DNA of 64,000 nucleotides from Phocoena phocoena (GCF_963924675.1 NC_089231.1:73097191-73161190); one strand, 5' to 3'. Shown: positions 20,750 through 31,044, numbered from the stretch's first letter. The notes: generated by a model from the sequence alone, not told the origin. Program-made: numbers and translations.

Positions 20750-21000
20750 CACTGATGTCATAGAGCGTTCAGTGTCAGCCACAATCCCTGTGAATGTCAG
20801 CATAATGTCTTTTCACGTGTTAGCATTAGAGACTGTTTGATGTCGATATCGCTGGATGATGTCACAGAACATTTGAATGTCAACGCCATGCTACGTTCAA
20901 ATGTCGATGGTCCAGAAAGCTTGAATCTCCCTCTCACAGGAGGTCAGAGTGTCAGTCAACGTCAATGACCATTAGTACATGAGTATCATTGACTCAGAGA
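20750..21000. promoter_or_regulatory. Cluster of CRE-like, E-box and AP-1 motifs
   Basis: Two TGATGTCA octamers (20753 and 20857), CACGTG at 20814, a consensus TGACTCA at 20990, and many 'aatgtc' words. A small inverted repeat (acatttgaa near 20869 against ttcaaatgt near 20896) lies between them. No repeat family recognised. Confidence 0.35.
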
Positions 21001-21115
21001 ATTTGGGAGCTGTAAGCAGTCTTAGAGATTGATTTAAACTCTTCATTTGACAGATGCAGAAACCGTGGCCCAGAGAGGTTAAGTGATTCGCCAAAGGTCA
21101 CACAGCGAGAAGGAC
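20998..21115 (-). mobile_element. MIR SINE fragment
   Basis: 'cagatgcagaaaccgtggcc' (21051) and 'agagaggttaagtgattcgc', then 'ggtcacacagcgagaagg'. Confidence 0.8.
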
Positions 21116-21117
21116 CG

Positions 21118-21128
21118 CCCCCCCCCCC
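21118..21128 (+). repeat. C11 homopolymer
   Basis: Eleven consecutive C bases directly after a MIR; a likely length-variable site or assembly weak point. Confidence 0.9.
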
Positions 21129-21782
21129 ATGTAAGTTTCATCAAGGTCACAGTTTCTCTGGGTCAGCCGTCAGAAAACGTGTAACTCCTCCCTCTCCTCC
21201 AAGCCCCACCTGTCCCAGTCCCCACAGGGTGCTGGTCCCTGGTGCTCAATTCTTGGGGATATGCCCATGTTCTGGGATTCATAGCAGGATCTCCCAGGAT
21301 CCTCTGGTCTGCTACCCACGGTTAGCCAGTGTCACTAATCAGCCCCAGCCATTGGCCGAGTCACACTTTCCATCTCCTCATTCCTTTGGATCAACGTGGT
21401 TCTGTTGAGGACTTATTATGTCTGATGAGGGTGCTGAGAGTGAGGTGAGGCTGGAAGAGAGATGCTGAGTGGACAGGAGGTTCAGAGGAGGGAGACATGA
21501 TCCTCGCTGAGGGCTTGTGTTCAGGAAGAACTTGACTTTGAACAGAATCTCGAAAGAGCCAACAGGTTTCCATTAGTAGCTTCACTTAGGGTTGGGATCG
21601 AGGGAGGAGCTGCACGTGGGGATGGAGGACACTTGCCCCCAGAATGCAGAGGCGGCCTGATGATAGGGGCAGGGACGGTGGTATCCGATGATGGACAGCA
21701 ACTCGTTAAGGACCGTTTGCCCATCAGACTTTATCCTCGTCTTCCAACACCTCTAGCGGCACCAGGGATCATCACCCTGGAT
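21129..21782. other. No gene recognised; possible L2 remnant
   Basis: 21395-21580 contains L2-like words ('ctgatgagggtgctgagagt', 'gcttgtgttcaggaagaac') on the reverse strand, too diverged to assign. Confidence 0.35.
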
Positions 21783-22906
21783 CAGTGGTTCTCAAAGTGT
21801 GCTCCGCAGACCTCCTGGGACACCTTTCAGGGAGCCTGTGAGATCAAGACCATTTTCATAATAATCCTAAGTCCCTACTTGCCCTTTTTCACTGTGTTGA
21901 TGGTGTAAAAGTAATGGGTGGATAAAACCTGCTGGCCTCATAGCATGAATCACGGCATTGGCACCAACATGGAATAGAGGTGTTTGCAGTTTTTACCCTG
22001 AACACTCCCTTGGTTAAAAATTTGACAGCTAGTTTCACTTAAGAATGTTCTTGATGAAAAATTAAAATTTTAATTTTTAAAAATCTCAACTTTTGAGTAC
22101 ACATCTTTTAAATACTCCATGTGACAAAATAGGAAGCACACCCAGAAAGGCCCAGAAAAGTGCCATGTGACTGTTTGAGTTGTGAGCTGTACTAGCCACT
22201 TTTTTCATGGAGCATCATTTTCACTCTAAATAATGACACACAGACAAACTATAGCCTTGCCGGCTTGGCGATTTGGTAGGTATTTTCTCGAAAATGCACA
22301 AAGTTGCCTGTCAGCTGACAGTATTTGTTGCCAATGATAAAATTTGACTTTCAAGCAAAAATTTGAATTTTGGAGAACTTGTACCTGCCGCTCTGGGTTT
22401 GACAGCTTCCTACGGAAAGGCTTAGCAAAGAGCTGGGTGGTAATAGTGAATGTGACTTTTTTTTTTTGGATATTGTATCATGAAATATGTCAACATTTGG
22501 AAGAGCTACATAACTCAGTAAACCAGTACGTTCCCAATGACTAATGCAGAGTGTTACAAAATGAGTAAAAGAGCCATTCAAAGTGCAAAATAGACCAATG
22601 GGTTTTAATTTAACAGAATCTGAGAGTTAATGGATGTGGTTTCAGGTGCCATAGTGCAGCTAACCTTTAGCAAACTGCCACAGAAGAACTTTTGGTTTAA
22701 TATCAAAGTAGAATGTCCATTATCATCTGAGAAGGCTATTAGAATATTCTTCCCTTTTCTAGCACACATCTGTGCCAGGTCAGATATTCTTCCTATGCTT
22801 CAACCAAAACAAAACATAGCAACAGATTGAAATGCAGAGGCAAATGTGGGAATCCAGCTGTCTCGGTAGGCCATATGTTAAAGAGGTTTGTAAAACTGTG
22901 AAACAA
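21783..22906 (+). mobile_element. Decayed hAT (Tip100/Zaphod-like) DNA transposon with transposase remnant
   Basis: The left end 'cagtggttctcaaagtgtgc' is a hAT-type terminal sequence. The interior is AT-rich. A broken transposase reads in + frames: 'HLEELHNSVNQY' is encoded near 22495-22530. The C-terminal dimerisation-like part follows at 22630-22830 (LTFSKLPQKNFWF then SSEKAIRIFFPF), interrupted by several stops and frame changes. Downstream, 'attgaaatgcagaggcaaat' continues the same family. The right terminal repeat is missing because a MIR-like piece starts at about 22912. The element is inactive. The exact subfamily is from memory. Confidence 0.75.
22630..22830 (+). pseudogene. hAT transposase C-terminal fragment (dead)
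   Basis: A 66-codon open piece matching the hAT C-terminal domain around 'LTFSKLPQKNFWF' and 'SEKAIRIFFPF'. The conserved region that usually follows (the CERxFS-like stretch) is degraded here. No start signal or intact frame is present, so no function is expected. Confidence 0.7.
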
Positions 22907-22911
22907 TGAAT

Positions 22912-22965
22912 GAACCGCTCCATTTTACAGATGCAGAAACTGAGGCTCAGAAGGCGACAGAGGTA
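22912..22965 (-). mobile_element. MIR SINE core fragment
   Basis: 'ccattttacagatgcagaaa' at 22920 with 'ctgaggctcagaagg', ending at the GC-rich flank. Confidence 0.8.
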
Positions 22966-23284
22966 AGCCTTGGACCAAATCCCTTTCCCCATCTGGGCCT
23001 CCATCTCATCTGGTTGCCGACCTCCAGGAATCCCCTGGCCAAGCGTCTTCTCACGGCTCCTGCCCAGGCATCCGGGAGGCAGAGTGGCGCAAAGCCAGGC
23101 CTCGCCTCCCTGGCCCCTGCCAGCCCACTTCTTACCCTGCTGCCCAGGGTGGGCGGGGTCCAGGCCAGGGCAGCTGGCAGCTGGCCCCACGTCCCTCCGG
23201 CTGGTGAGGAGGTGACCAGGGCCATTTGCGGTAATGGATTGCGGGCGGGTGGTGGCTGGGTGAAGGAGTACATTGGCCGCGGCC
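22966..23284. other. GC-rich stretch, no gene recognised
   Basis: Frames on both strands are open for about 100 codons because of GC content. No domain is seen. Confidence 0.45.
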
Positions 23285-23425
23285 CTTAATGCCTCACAAG
23301 CCAGCTCTGGCATGGGTAATTTACTGCTGCCGACAATAACATATTTCACTTCCCGTCGCCCCGATGAAGATTAGTTGTGTTTGAAAGTGGCTGAGTACAC
23401 AGTCAATTCCGCTTAAACGTTTACA
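23285..23425. promoter_or_regulatory. Candidate conserved non-coding element
   Basis: 'gcatgggtaatttactgctg', 'gacaataacatatttcactt' and 'gaagattagttgtgtttgaa' form a repeat-free AT-rich islet just after a GC-rich block. Confidence 0.4.
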
Positions 23426-23694
23426 GTCAACTGAGCACAGATAATGCCCCCTCCAACATGTGTCTGTGCCTCCTGTGGCTAGAGGAGGGGCCCAGAGTGG
23501 GGGCAGGGGGTCGCAGCCCAGGGAAGGGGCTGCAGCTGCACGGAGGGAGGGATTCGGGAGCTGGGGGGTGGGCAGAGGTCTACAGCTTCCTTCGGCCCCA
23601 CTTTTCAGATTGTCTTTTAAAATCATCCGTGCAACAAATGCTTCCCTGGGACTGGCCAAGGACATCTGTGTAGATGGGTATGGGGAGGATTCAA

Positions 23695-23855
23695 AGCCAT
23701 GATTACATTTCATCCCGTCAACATCCCTGGGAGACAGGTCTTATCTCCAGTTTCCAAAAGAACGGAAACTAAGGCTCAGAGAGGCTCATTAGCTTTCTGG
23801 ATGTCACACAACTGGTACCAGATGGGGCCATGATTTGAACCCAAGCCGGATGGAG
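23695..23855 (-). mobile_element. MIR SINE
   Basis: 'aactaaggctcagagaggct' (23767), 'gtcacacaactggtaccaga' (23804), 'gatttgaacccaagcc'. Confidence 0.8.
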
Positions 23856-24834
23856 TTTCTGAGTCTTGAGCTGTTCCTAGTGACGTGGATTCTACCAGCT
23901 TAAGCCCTGGGCTGGGCAGGGTTGTCTGCCCAGGGCTCCCGGGTAAACTGTAGACTTGCATCCTCTATGCACCCATGTTTGGGTCGACTACCAGGTTCCA
24001 AGGCTCAGACTTAGAATCCCTGGGTCATACAGAGGGTCCCGTGGGTGCCATGAGTCTGATGGGATTGGAGGCTGGACAGAGTCCCAGGCACAGAACTTCA
24101 CTTGTTGGGGAGGGAAGTTTCCCCTGATAAGCAGGCTTCTTGCCGTCTTTGGGAGCAGAGTGGTTTGAGGATTGGGTGCAGCTCCCGCCAGGCCTGCCGG
24201 TGACACTCTCAAGGCTCTGGATCGGGTACAAATCCTGAGCCTTCTCTTCCCATCATGGGCCATGTCCAGAACTGGAGAGGCCTCACTCCCACACAGGGGG
24301 ACACCAGCTTGCTAGGGTCACACCACCCCCTTCAAACATCCACCCCTTGACCTTGGGCTTGGGGGTGTTCACATCTGTCACAGGTTTGTCCTGGGAGGAT
24401 GGACCTCGGAAGAGGACTTCCAGGCCTTGGAAGTGGGCTCAGGGCTCTTAGAGAAGGGGATTCCAGGATGCCGTCTTCCTGAGTATGGTCAGCAGAGGCA
24501 CAGGCTCCTGGTGGGCACGTCTCCTGGGCCCGTAGATACTTCATCCTGTGGGAAGGGGCGTGGTCAGCCCTGTAAGACACAGGTGGCGCCCATCCAAGGT
24601 GGTGCAGCCGCCCGGCCAGACTTGCTCACAAGGCGGGGGGAGAGGGGGTGAGTGGGTGGCCTGGGCTTCTCCCCTCCTCACCGCTCCCCGCCTTGAGCCA
24701 GCCCCGAAATTCCTCCGAGGGGCATTCACGTCCAGGGACGCTGCAGGCACTGCACCCAAGGCCTGCAGGGAAGAACCAGAGGCTTGCCTGTCTGGCCTGA
24801 GGCTGGGCCTTCCACAGCCAGGACCACACTGTAA
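23856..24834. other. No gene recognised
   Basis: GC-rich single-copy-looking sequence. The long minus-strand frame running to 25140 is low in recognisable features and crosses a MIR. Confidence 0.45.
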
Positions 24835-25025
24835 GCAGCAGCCTTTATTGAGCACCTGCGGTATGCCAGCTCTCCTCCAGGCCCCTCCAGCATTATTCCA
24901 CTCAAGCTGCATGGTATCCTGGCTGGTGGCTGTTCCCTCTCCCTTTCTCAGAGGAGAATGAGACTCAGAGCGGGGAGGAGGGCACACAGAAGGAGGGATG
25001 GAGCCAGGATTCAACCCTGGGGCTG
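24835..25025 (-). mobile_element. MIR SINE
   Basis: 'cctttattgagcacctgcgg' (24842) and 'gagaatgagactcagagcgg' (24953), then 'caggattcaaccctgg'. Confidence 0.75.
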
Positions 25026-25029
25026 TGCT

Positions 25030-25400
25030 CCTATGGGGGGGCCTGGCCTCTGTGCTCGGGACACGTGGTGTGAGAGAGAATGTGCTTGTGCGCGTGGGTG
25101 GCCACTCATGTCCCTGTGTGACAGATGGGGAGTGTCCCATGCTGAGTGTGATACCGTGTCTGGTAAGTCATGCCCGTGGATGCCATGGGCACTGCGTCTC
25201 CCAGGGTGACGCTGTCCCAGTTACGCTATGTTTTTCCATGTCTTTAGGACATGGCCATGTGACCCTAAGTTGTTTGTGTGATATCGGTGTCGGTGTCTAT
25301 CCGTGCCTGATGACACCATCTGGGTGACCTGTGTCTGTGTGACCCCCATCTATCCGTGTCTCATGACATTGTTGGGTGACCTTGTTGTGTACGGGTGGTG
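25030..25400 (+). repeat. Degenerate GT-rich minisatellite
   Basis: Recurring TGTGTGAC/GTGTCT words. The phrase 'tatccgtg' followed by a 'tgatgaca/tcatgaca' word appears at 25298 and 25351, a 53-bp period, with further diverged units upstream. Confidence 0.55.
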
Positions 25401-25799
25401 CTGTCCCCACTGAGGAGCTGTAACTGGGTAATTTGCAGGGTCGAGAGGCCGTGCTGGACACTGGGTGCTGGCAGAGCTTGGTGGCTGCTGGACCCATCTC
25501 TGCAGTCCCGGTCACCCTGTCCACCTACCTGGCCATGCAGGCACCCTGAGGCCTGGGCCCCCGAGTGGAGGAAGTGGCCACAGAGGCTGCGGTCCTCGGC
25601 CACACCGACCAGAGTGCCTGCCACTGGGCAGGGCTGACCCCATGTCATCTTGTCATCCCTCCACCCCAGGGGGCACCTCTCACCATCAACTCTCTGTCCT
25701 CAGCAGCAGCAGTGGCAGAGCCCTCCGTCCGGGGCTGCACCCCATCCCAGCCATGTCCAAGTCTGGCCCCTCTGCGGGGCCCCCAGGACCCTCCCCCAC

Positions 25800-25885
25800 A
25801 TCCACTTATCAAGCTCCAACGAGCCAAGCCTATTCCAGGCACTGGGGGTTCAATCAATTCCCTGCCCTCACCAAGCACAATGAAT
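25800..25885 (-). mobile_element. L2 3'-end fragment
   Basis: 'agcctattccaggcactggg', 'tcaatcaattccctgccctc' in reverse L2 order. Confidence 0.5.
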
Positions 25886-26019
25886 AGATGTGCTCAGGCC
25901 AGGAGCGCCCCCATTAGACCACCCTTGGATGCTGAGCCCCTGCCTAGCTCCTGCCCCCATGGTGCCCCCAGCACAGCTGAAGCCTCCTGAATTGGGGGAT
26001 AAGGAACTCGGGATGGGAA

Positions 26020-26085
26020 TTGTGAGCCTGCCTGACGTCCGCTTGCTGTGTGACCTTAGATATATTGCTTAACTTCTCTGGTCTG
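26020..26085 (+). mobile_element. MIR SINE core fragment
   Basis: 'gcttgctgtgtgaccttaga' (26041) and 'gcttaacttctctggtctga'. Confidence 0.75.
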
Positions 26086-26224
26086 AGACAGGAGATGACC
26101 TAAGAAAGAGCTTGACAGTTTGGAAGGGCAGCAGAAACAGCAGGCTGCCCTGCATGGCACAGAGCTCTGCGGTGTTCAGAGGGCTGCTGCCCCCACCACC
26201 AATGATGACAGAAATGGCAACTTC

Positions 26225-26400
26225 TGTCTCTTAGCACAGGCCTGGGGCCAAGCTCTTTGTGTGTTGTAGCTCCTCGGAGACAGGCCCTCTTTTATTTTCA
26301 CTCTGCAGATGTGGAAACAGGTTCAGAGAGGGCAAATGACTTGCTCAAGGCAACCACAGCAAGAAGCGAACAGGCTTAAACTAAACCTGTATTCAGGACA
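26225..26400 (-). mobile_element. MIR SINE
   Basis: 'ctgcagatgtggaaacaggt' (26303), 'cttgctcaaggcaaccacag' (26341). Confidence 0.7.
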
Positions 26401-26444
26401 ACTCCGGCGTCCCCTACCATTGTCTCCAGTATGCATGGGGCGTG

Positions 26445-26525
26445 GCAGAAATGACTATCCCTTTTACAGCTGGGGAAACTGAGGCTTAGAGAGGGGATGT
26501 GATGTTTTGGGGTCTCTGGACTCCC
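26445..26525 (-). mobile_element. MIR SINE core fragment
   Basis: 'cttttacagctggggaaact' (26461) then 'gaggcttagagaggggatg'. Confidence 0.75.
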
Positions 26526-26989
26526 AAGCCACTGCTCTCTCCCACCCCTCCCTAATCTCTCTACCCTCCTGAGTGCAAATCACCATGGTGGGGTTGGGGA
26601 GGGCTGGGAGGCAAAGAGAGAAAGGCTGTCAGAGACAAAGAGCCGCTGTGGCCGCACAATGGTGACAATCCAAGCCAGATGACAGGCACTGGGCTTCAGG
26701 AGCAGCTTGGAGCCCACCTGCAGCTTCCTCCAGACAATGAGAAGCCTATGCTCCTGGGGGGTGGGGCACAATAGGCACCCTGTGTTCAGGGGCCTGCCTC
26801 TCCCTGCACCACTCTGGGGACGAGAGATGCCCCAGGCAGCCACTGCCTGGCCTAGGAACAAGGGGCGAGGGGCTGGTGAGCTCACACATGGTGGTGGTGG
26901 GAGGGGGAAGGGGCAGCCCACCCACATGGGGGGATTTGGAAGGTCTCTCTTTCCCGACCCAAACACCCCACCATAAGTGGCCTCTTACC
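26526..26989. other. No gene recognised
   Basis: G-rich patches (26890-26935). Open frames are compositional. Confidence 0.45.
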
Positions 26990-27160
26990 TTGCCTGAAAA
27001 TGTAGAAGTAGCTCTCCAATTCCCTCTGGGCAAGCAACTTAAATTTATCTCCGAACTTCTGGTTCTCCATCTGTAAGATGAAGACGATAGATTTTGCTTG
27101 GCAGAGGTGCTGTTGGGATTAGATGAGGGAGACACATTGAATGACATGTAGTAATGGCTT
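26990..27160 (+). mobile_element. MIR SINE, diverged
   Basis: 'ctctgggcaagcaacttaaa' (27023), 'tctccatctgtaagatgaag' (27064). Confidence 0.65.
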
Positions 27161-27184
27161 GAGATGTGTTAGTTCCTTTTCATG

Positions 27185-27475
27185 ATGGGTGAAAGGATGG
27201 CTGGGTGGGTGGGTGGGGTGATGCGTGGATGGATGTATGGATGGAGGGGAGATTAGATGAGTGGAAGGACTGGTGGATGGAAGGGTGGGTGGGTGGATGG
27301 ATGGATGGATGAACGGCTGAAGGAGACAACAGATGAGTGGAAATATGGGTGGATGGATGTATGGATGGAGGGGAGATTAGATGAGTGGAAGGATGGGTGG
27401 GTGGATGGATGGATGGATGGACGGCTGAAGGAGACAACAGATGAGTGGAAGTATGGATGGGTGGATGGATGAATA
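27185..27475 (+). repeat. GGAT/GGTG minisatellite with higher-order duplication
   Basis: Short GGAT/GGGT units are organised into a larger repeat. The block starting 'gtggatggatgtatggatgg' at 27225 (124 bp) recurs at 27349 (about 108 bp), including the non-repetitive insert 'cggctgaaggagacaacaga'. Both copies are nearly identical apart from a 16-bp length change. Confidence 0.9.
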
Positions 27476-27809
27476 TCACATTAGGGTCTAGGTAGCAGGT
27501 GGATGGAGGAATGGCAGATGGAAGGAGGGATGATGGCTGGGGAAGTCTGAGAAGGCTTCCAGGAGGAAGTAAGCTGCAGATAAACAGAGAGAAGGGTATT
27601 GTGTGTCCCTCAAGGGCAGGCAGTGTGCATCTCCAAGCTTTGAATCCCCATCTTCTGGCCTGAACCTCCACGCAGAACAGGTGCTCAGAGATCCCCTCTC
27701 CCTGGATCTCAGGTCTGTGCCGATCAAGGTCCTAGTGTGTCCCATCTCTCACCAGGCCCTTCCAGTGGGCGGGATGAGGACTGCAGTCCCTCTCCATCCT
27801 TGGCAGAGG

Positions 27810-28020
27810 TGGAAATGCAGGAGACTTGGAGTCAGGTGGCCCTGGACCCGAGTTCCAGCTCTACCTCTTACTTGCTGTGTGACTTTAGGCCCGTCCCTTC
27901 CCCTCTCTGAGACTCAGCTTCCTCTGCTCGTACACTAGGCACCCTCATCCCGACCTTACTGGTATTGTGGGTAGCAAGAAAGATGATGGAGATAGAAGCT
28001 CTCGGCACACAGTCGGTGCT
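27810..28020 (+). mobile_element. MIR SINE, nearly full length
   Basis: 'gagttccagctctacctctt' (27850), 'tgctgtgtgactttaggccc' (27874), 'gagactcagcttcctctgct'. Confidence 0.8.
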
Positions 28021-28119
28021 GAGACTTAGGGCAGAGGAGAAGCGGACGGCAATGAGGATTCAGAACCCCTGCCAGGCCTGAGCTGTCCCCTCCTGAATCC
28101 TAATAGTCCCCTGTCTCCT

Positions 28120-28530
28120 GTCCCCTGAAACTAGAAGCAGCCAACGGGACATTTCATAATTTAAAGAGAACAAGCAAGAGACTCTCGAACCACAGCCACC
28201 TCTTAATGGAATTACCAAAAAGGGCTTCTTAATTAAAAACAAGAAGCTGGGGACAGGTTCATATCCATGATTCAGGGCCCGGTGCTGCGGCCGCCCATGG
28301 TTTCATTTCCCTTTATTTGTGTCTCACTCTCGGCATGATCTATATTAAAATCCTGCGTGAAAAATGGGCCCGGCTTTTCAGGTGGAGCTGTAAATATTTA
28401 CCCTGCCTAATACGGGTCCCCCTGTCGTGGGAAGCTTGGGAGCTTTTCAATGCAGCTTAAGACATCCCGGCGATGTCTCATTAAAATTTAGTCTTGCCTT
28501 TTCCGTCTGCTCTGATTAGCGCTCAGGGCA
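28120..28530. promoter_or_regulatory. Candidate conserved non-coding element with forkhead palindrome
   Basis: A repeat-free, AT-rich block. 'gtaaatatttac' (28390-28401) is a perfect palindrome built from two forkhead cores (GTAAATA). TAAT-type motifs (cataatttaaag, cttaattaaaaac, cattaaaatttag) occur on both sides. The neighbours are GC-rich. Enhancer function is inference. Confidence 0.45.
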
Positions 28531-28779
28531 TGGGAGAGGCAGCTGCGGCGGGGGTGGGGTGGGGACATAGAAGTTGAGTGGGGAGCGGGTTAGGGGATCC
28601 TAGCTGTACGGAGCTGACGCCCTCCCTTTTGGAGTCACAGGCACCCCAGCCCGAAAAAGCGGACAAGGCAGGGGACATGGCCGGGAGCTGATTCTGCCTC
28701 TGGGAAGGGGCTGCTCAGGGCCGACCTGTGGGCTGCTCCAACTCTACCCTCCCAGCCCCTTCCTCACAGAGCCAGGGGT
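28531..28779. other. GC-rich stretch with G-runs
   Basis: 'ggcgggggtggggtggggac' near 28547 gives three long G-runs. No gene recognised. Confidence 0.5.
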
Positions 28780-29150
28780 CCTTCCTCGTCCCTCCCAGCC
28801 CCTTGTCCCTCCCTTTCTTTTTCTGAATACACCATGCTCTCTTGAGCCTCTAGGCCTTCACATCTCCCTTTCACCCTGCCTGGCTACTTTTCCACCCCTG
28901 AGCTCCTTCCCATCTCTGCCTACATGCCCGTTCCTTGGGAGATGGTACGGGTCCCAGGCTGTGTTAGGAGCCCTCCTCTCTGTGCTTGCCGGGATTGTAG
29001 CAATGTCACACTGGGCTGTCATTTCTGCCTACTTGTCAGCCCCACTCCATCTGTCTGTCGACTTCCTGGAGGTAGGGAGTGTTTCTTGCTCCCCACCAAG
29101 TCCCCAGCTCCAGGACTGAGCCTGGAAGGGGGAATAAATGTTGAACGGCT
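28780..29150 (+). mobile_element. L2 3'-UTR segment
   Basis: 'acccctgagctccttcccat' (28895), 'gacttcctggaggtagggag' (29060), 'gggggaataaatgttgaacg' (29129) follow the L2 3' order. Confidence 0.6.
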
Positions 29151-29344
29151 CAGGGACGGGCCCAGAGCGTCTCGTATGGCGATTCCCTGTGTCACCCCCT
29201 GGGCTGTGCCATGAGGCCCTGCCCAGGTTTGGTGGGGTGTCTGAAGGCCTGGGGGTACCCCAGCTGGGCTCTCCCCTCAGCTCAGGTGCAGGGCCTGAAT
29301 CGCAGAGACACTGGGCAGGGGTCTACTCGCCGGGGTTTGGGAAA

Positions 29345-29850
29345 CAGCTTCAGTGAGTTCTAATTCACACATTCGAAGGGTATCATTCAATGGTTTGCAG
29401 TATCTGCACAGAGTACAGAGATTGCAACCAGCACCACGGTTCTACAGCGTTTCACCATTTCCCCCAGAAGGGAACTCCCTGCTCCTTAGTACGTGCGCAC
29501 GCGCCCTGGCAACCACTAGTCGTTCTGTCGCGTGGACTTGCCTTTTCTGGGCATTTCATATAAATGGAATCATACAACACGTGGTCTTTTGCGACTGGCT
29601 GCCTTCACTTGGCATCCTGTTTTCAGGGTTCGTCCACACTGTAGCATGTGTCAGCGTCTCATCCCTTTTTAAGGCTGGTACTACCCCACGGTCTCAATGG
29701 GCCACATTTTGTGGATCCCTTCCGCAGCTGCTGGACATCTGAGTCGTTTCTGCCTTTTGTCTTTTACGAATAATGCAGCTTTGCACATTTGTGCACAAGT
29801 TCTTGGTGTGGACGCATGTTTTCATTTCTTGGGGGTGGAAACTCAGGAGA
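29345..29850 (-). mobile_element. Ancient L1 fragment
   Basis: 'ttcatataaatggaatcata' (29556), 'gcgactggctgccttcactt' (29590) and 'cgaataatgcagctttgcac' (29767) are the antisense of an old L1 3' region. It is cut on the right by the CHR SINE. No ORF survives. Confidence 0.8.
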
Positions 29851-29971
29851 GGGAGTTCCCTGGTGGTCCAGCGGTCAGGAGTCGGCACTTTCCCTGCCGT
29901 GGCCCCGGATTCAGTCCCTGGTCGGGGAACTGAGATTCTGCAAGCTGCGTGGTGTGGCCAAAAGAAAAAAG
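29851..29971 (+). mobile_element. CHR-type tRNA-derived SINE (short form)
   Basis: 'gggagttccctggtggtcca' at 29851, 'gattcagtccctggtcgggg' near 29909, ending 'gtggccaaaagaaaaaa'. It inserted at or near the end of the L1 fragment. Confidence 0.9.
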
Positions 29972-30129
29972 AACCTGAGGAGGAGAATATGCTTGGGTTT
30001 CGTGATGGCATTTTGGCAGCTCTGAAGCTTTTTGGCAGCCTTCTAGGTGGCGAGAGAGGGACTGTGCTGAGACGTGGTGGGAGGGGTGGGAGCTCCAGCA
30101 AGAGGGGAGCACAGCAGTCCCCGTCTACC

Positions 30130-30192
30130 TGCTGGGAACTCGAGTCGCTCTGTCTCTGAGCCTTGGGCTCACCATCTGCCCAACGGGGACAA
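30130..30192 (+). mobile_element. MIR SINE core fragment
   Basis: 'tgagccttgggctcaccatc' (30157) then 'tgcccaacggggaca'. Confidence 0.6.
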
Positions 30193-30384
30193 CCAAGGCG
30201 CCTCCCAGAGTTGGTGGGGGCCACGGGAAACGACAAGGCTGCAGGAGGAAGGCTCACAGGAAACATTCTCCTTTTCTGGGTGTGGGAAGGGCCCTGGAGA
30301 TGCCGTGCCGACTGTCCAGTACTGCCACCCCTGCCAGCAGGGGATGGGGTGGAAGAGCCAGGCTTGATGGTACTGACTATATCG

Positions 30385-30480
30385 CCCTGAGAGGGAGGTG
30401 TCATTACGGCCCCCATTTTGCAGATGAGAACACGGAGGCCTCAGGAAGCAAAGTCACTTGCCGGGTCACTGTTGCAGTCC
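30385..30480 (-). mobile_element. MIR SINE fragment
   Basis: 'cccccattttgcagatgaga' at 30410, then 'aagtcacttgccgggtcact'. Confidence 0.8.
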
Positions 30481-30599
30481 CCACATCTGCCGGATGAAGT
30501 CTTTCCCTCAACCCGCTCCCAGCCTGATCCTGCCTCCTCCTGGCTGCCGTGAGAAGCAACAAGAAGCCAGGTTCCTTTTGTGGGTGCGAGTCCCCAGAG

Positions 30600-30685
30600 G
30601 GCTGGGACGATCTGTCTTGTTCCCTGCTGTGGTCCCAGTGCCCAGAATAGTCCTTGGCACAAAGCGGGCGCTAGGCAATTTTGCC
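30600..30685 (+). mobile_element. L2 3'-end fragment
   Basis: 'tctgtcttgttccctgctgt', 'agtccttggcacaaagcggg' resemble the L2 3' end. Confidence 0.55.
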
Positions 30686-30689
30686 AGGA

Positions 30690-30785
30690 TGCATGATTTG
30701 GAGACTCTGTTTCCCCATCTGTGAAATGGGCATAACATCCAGCCCCTGCGTTTGTGAAAGCACAGGGCACAGAGCCTGAGCTTTT
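30690..30785 (+). mobile_element. MIR SINE fragment
   Basis: 'ctctgtttccccatctgtga' (30705) then 'aatgggcataacatcc' and 'agggcacagagcctgag'. Confidence 0.8.
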
Positions 30786-31044
30786 CAGATGGCGTTCCCG
30801 CCTCTCCCTCCTCCCTCACCTGGGGGCGGGTCCCCTGAGAGGAGAATGGGATGACAGTCGGAGCCCATGGCTGGTCCTGCCCTAGAGCTTGTGGGGGCAC
30901 CTGGCGCCTCTCCTGCTGCCCTCTCCCTCTTCCCAGGCTGGTCCCCATCAGTCAGCTCCCGCACACTTCTCTGGGGTCCCGACCCCAAGTTCTGCCCGTC
31001 CTGGGGTGCCGAATGAGTATGTCTTCTGCGCAGAGATGCCCTCG

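Noticed and set aside
24541..25140. 199-codon minus-strand frame
   Set aside because: It spans a MIR and GC-rich sequence; no recognisable product.
27180..27671. Pro/Ser/His-rich minus frame and Trp/Asp/Gly-rich plus frame
   Set aside because: Translation of the GGAT minisatellite.
29694..30416. 240-codon minus-strand open frame
   Set aside because: It crosses an old L1 and a CHR SINE; a chance frame in repeats.
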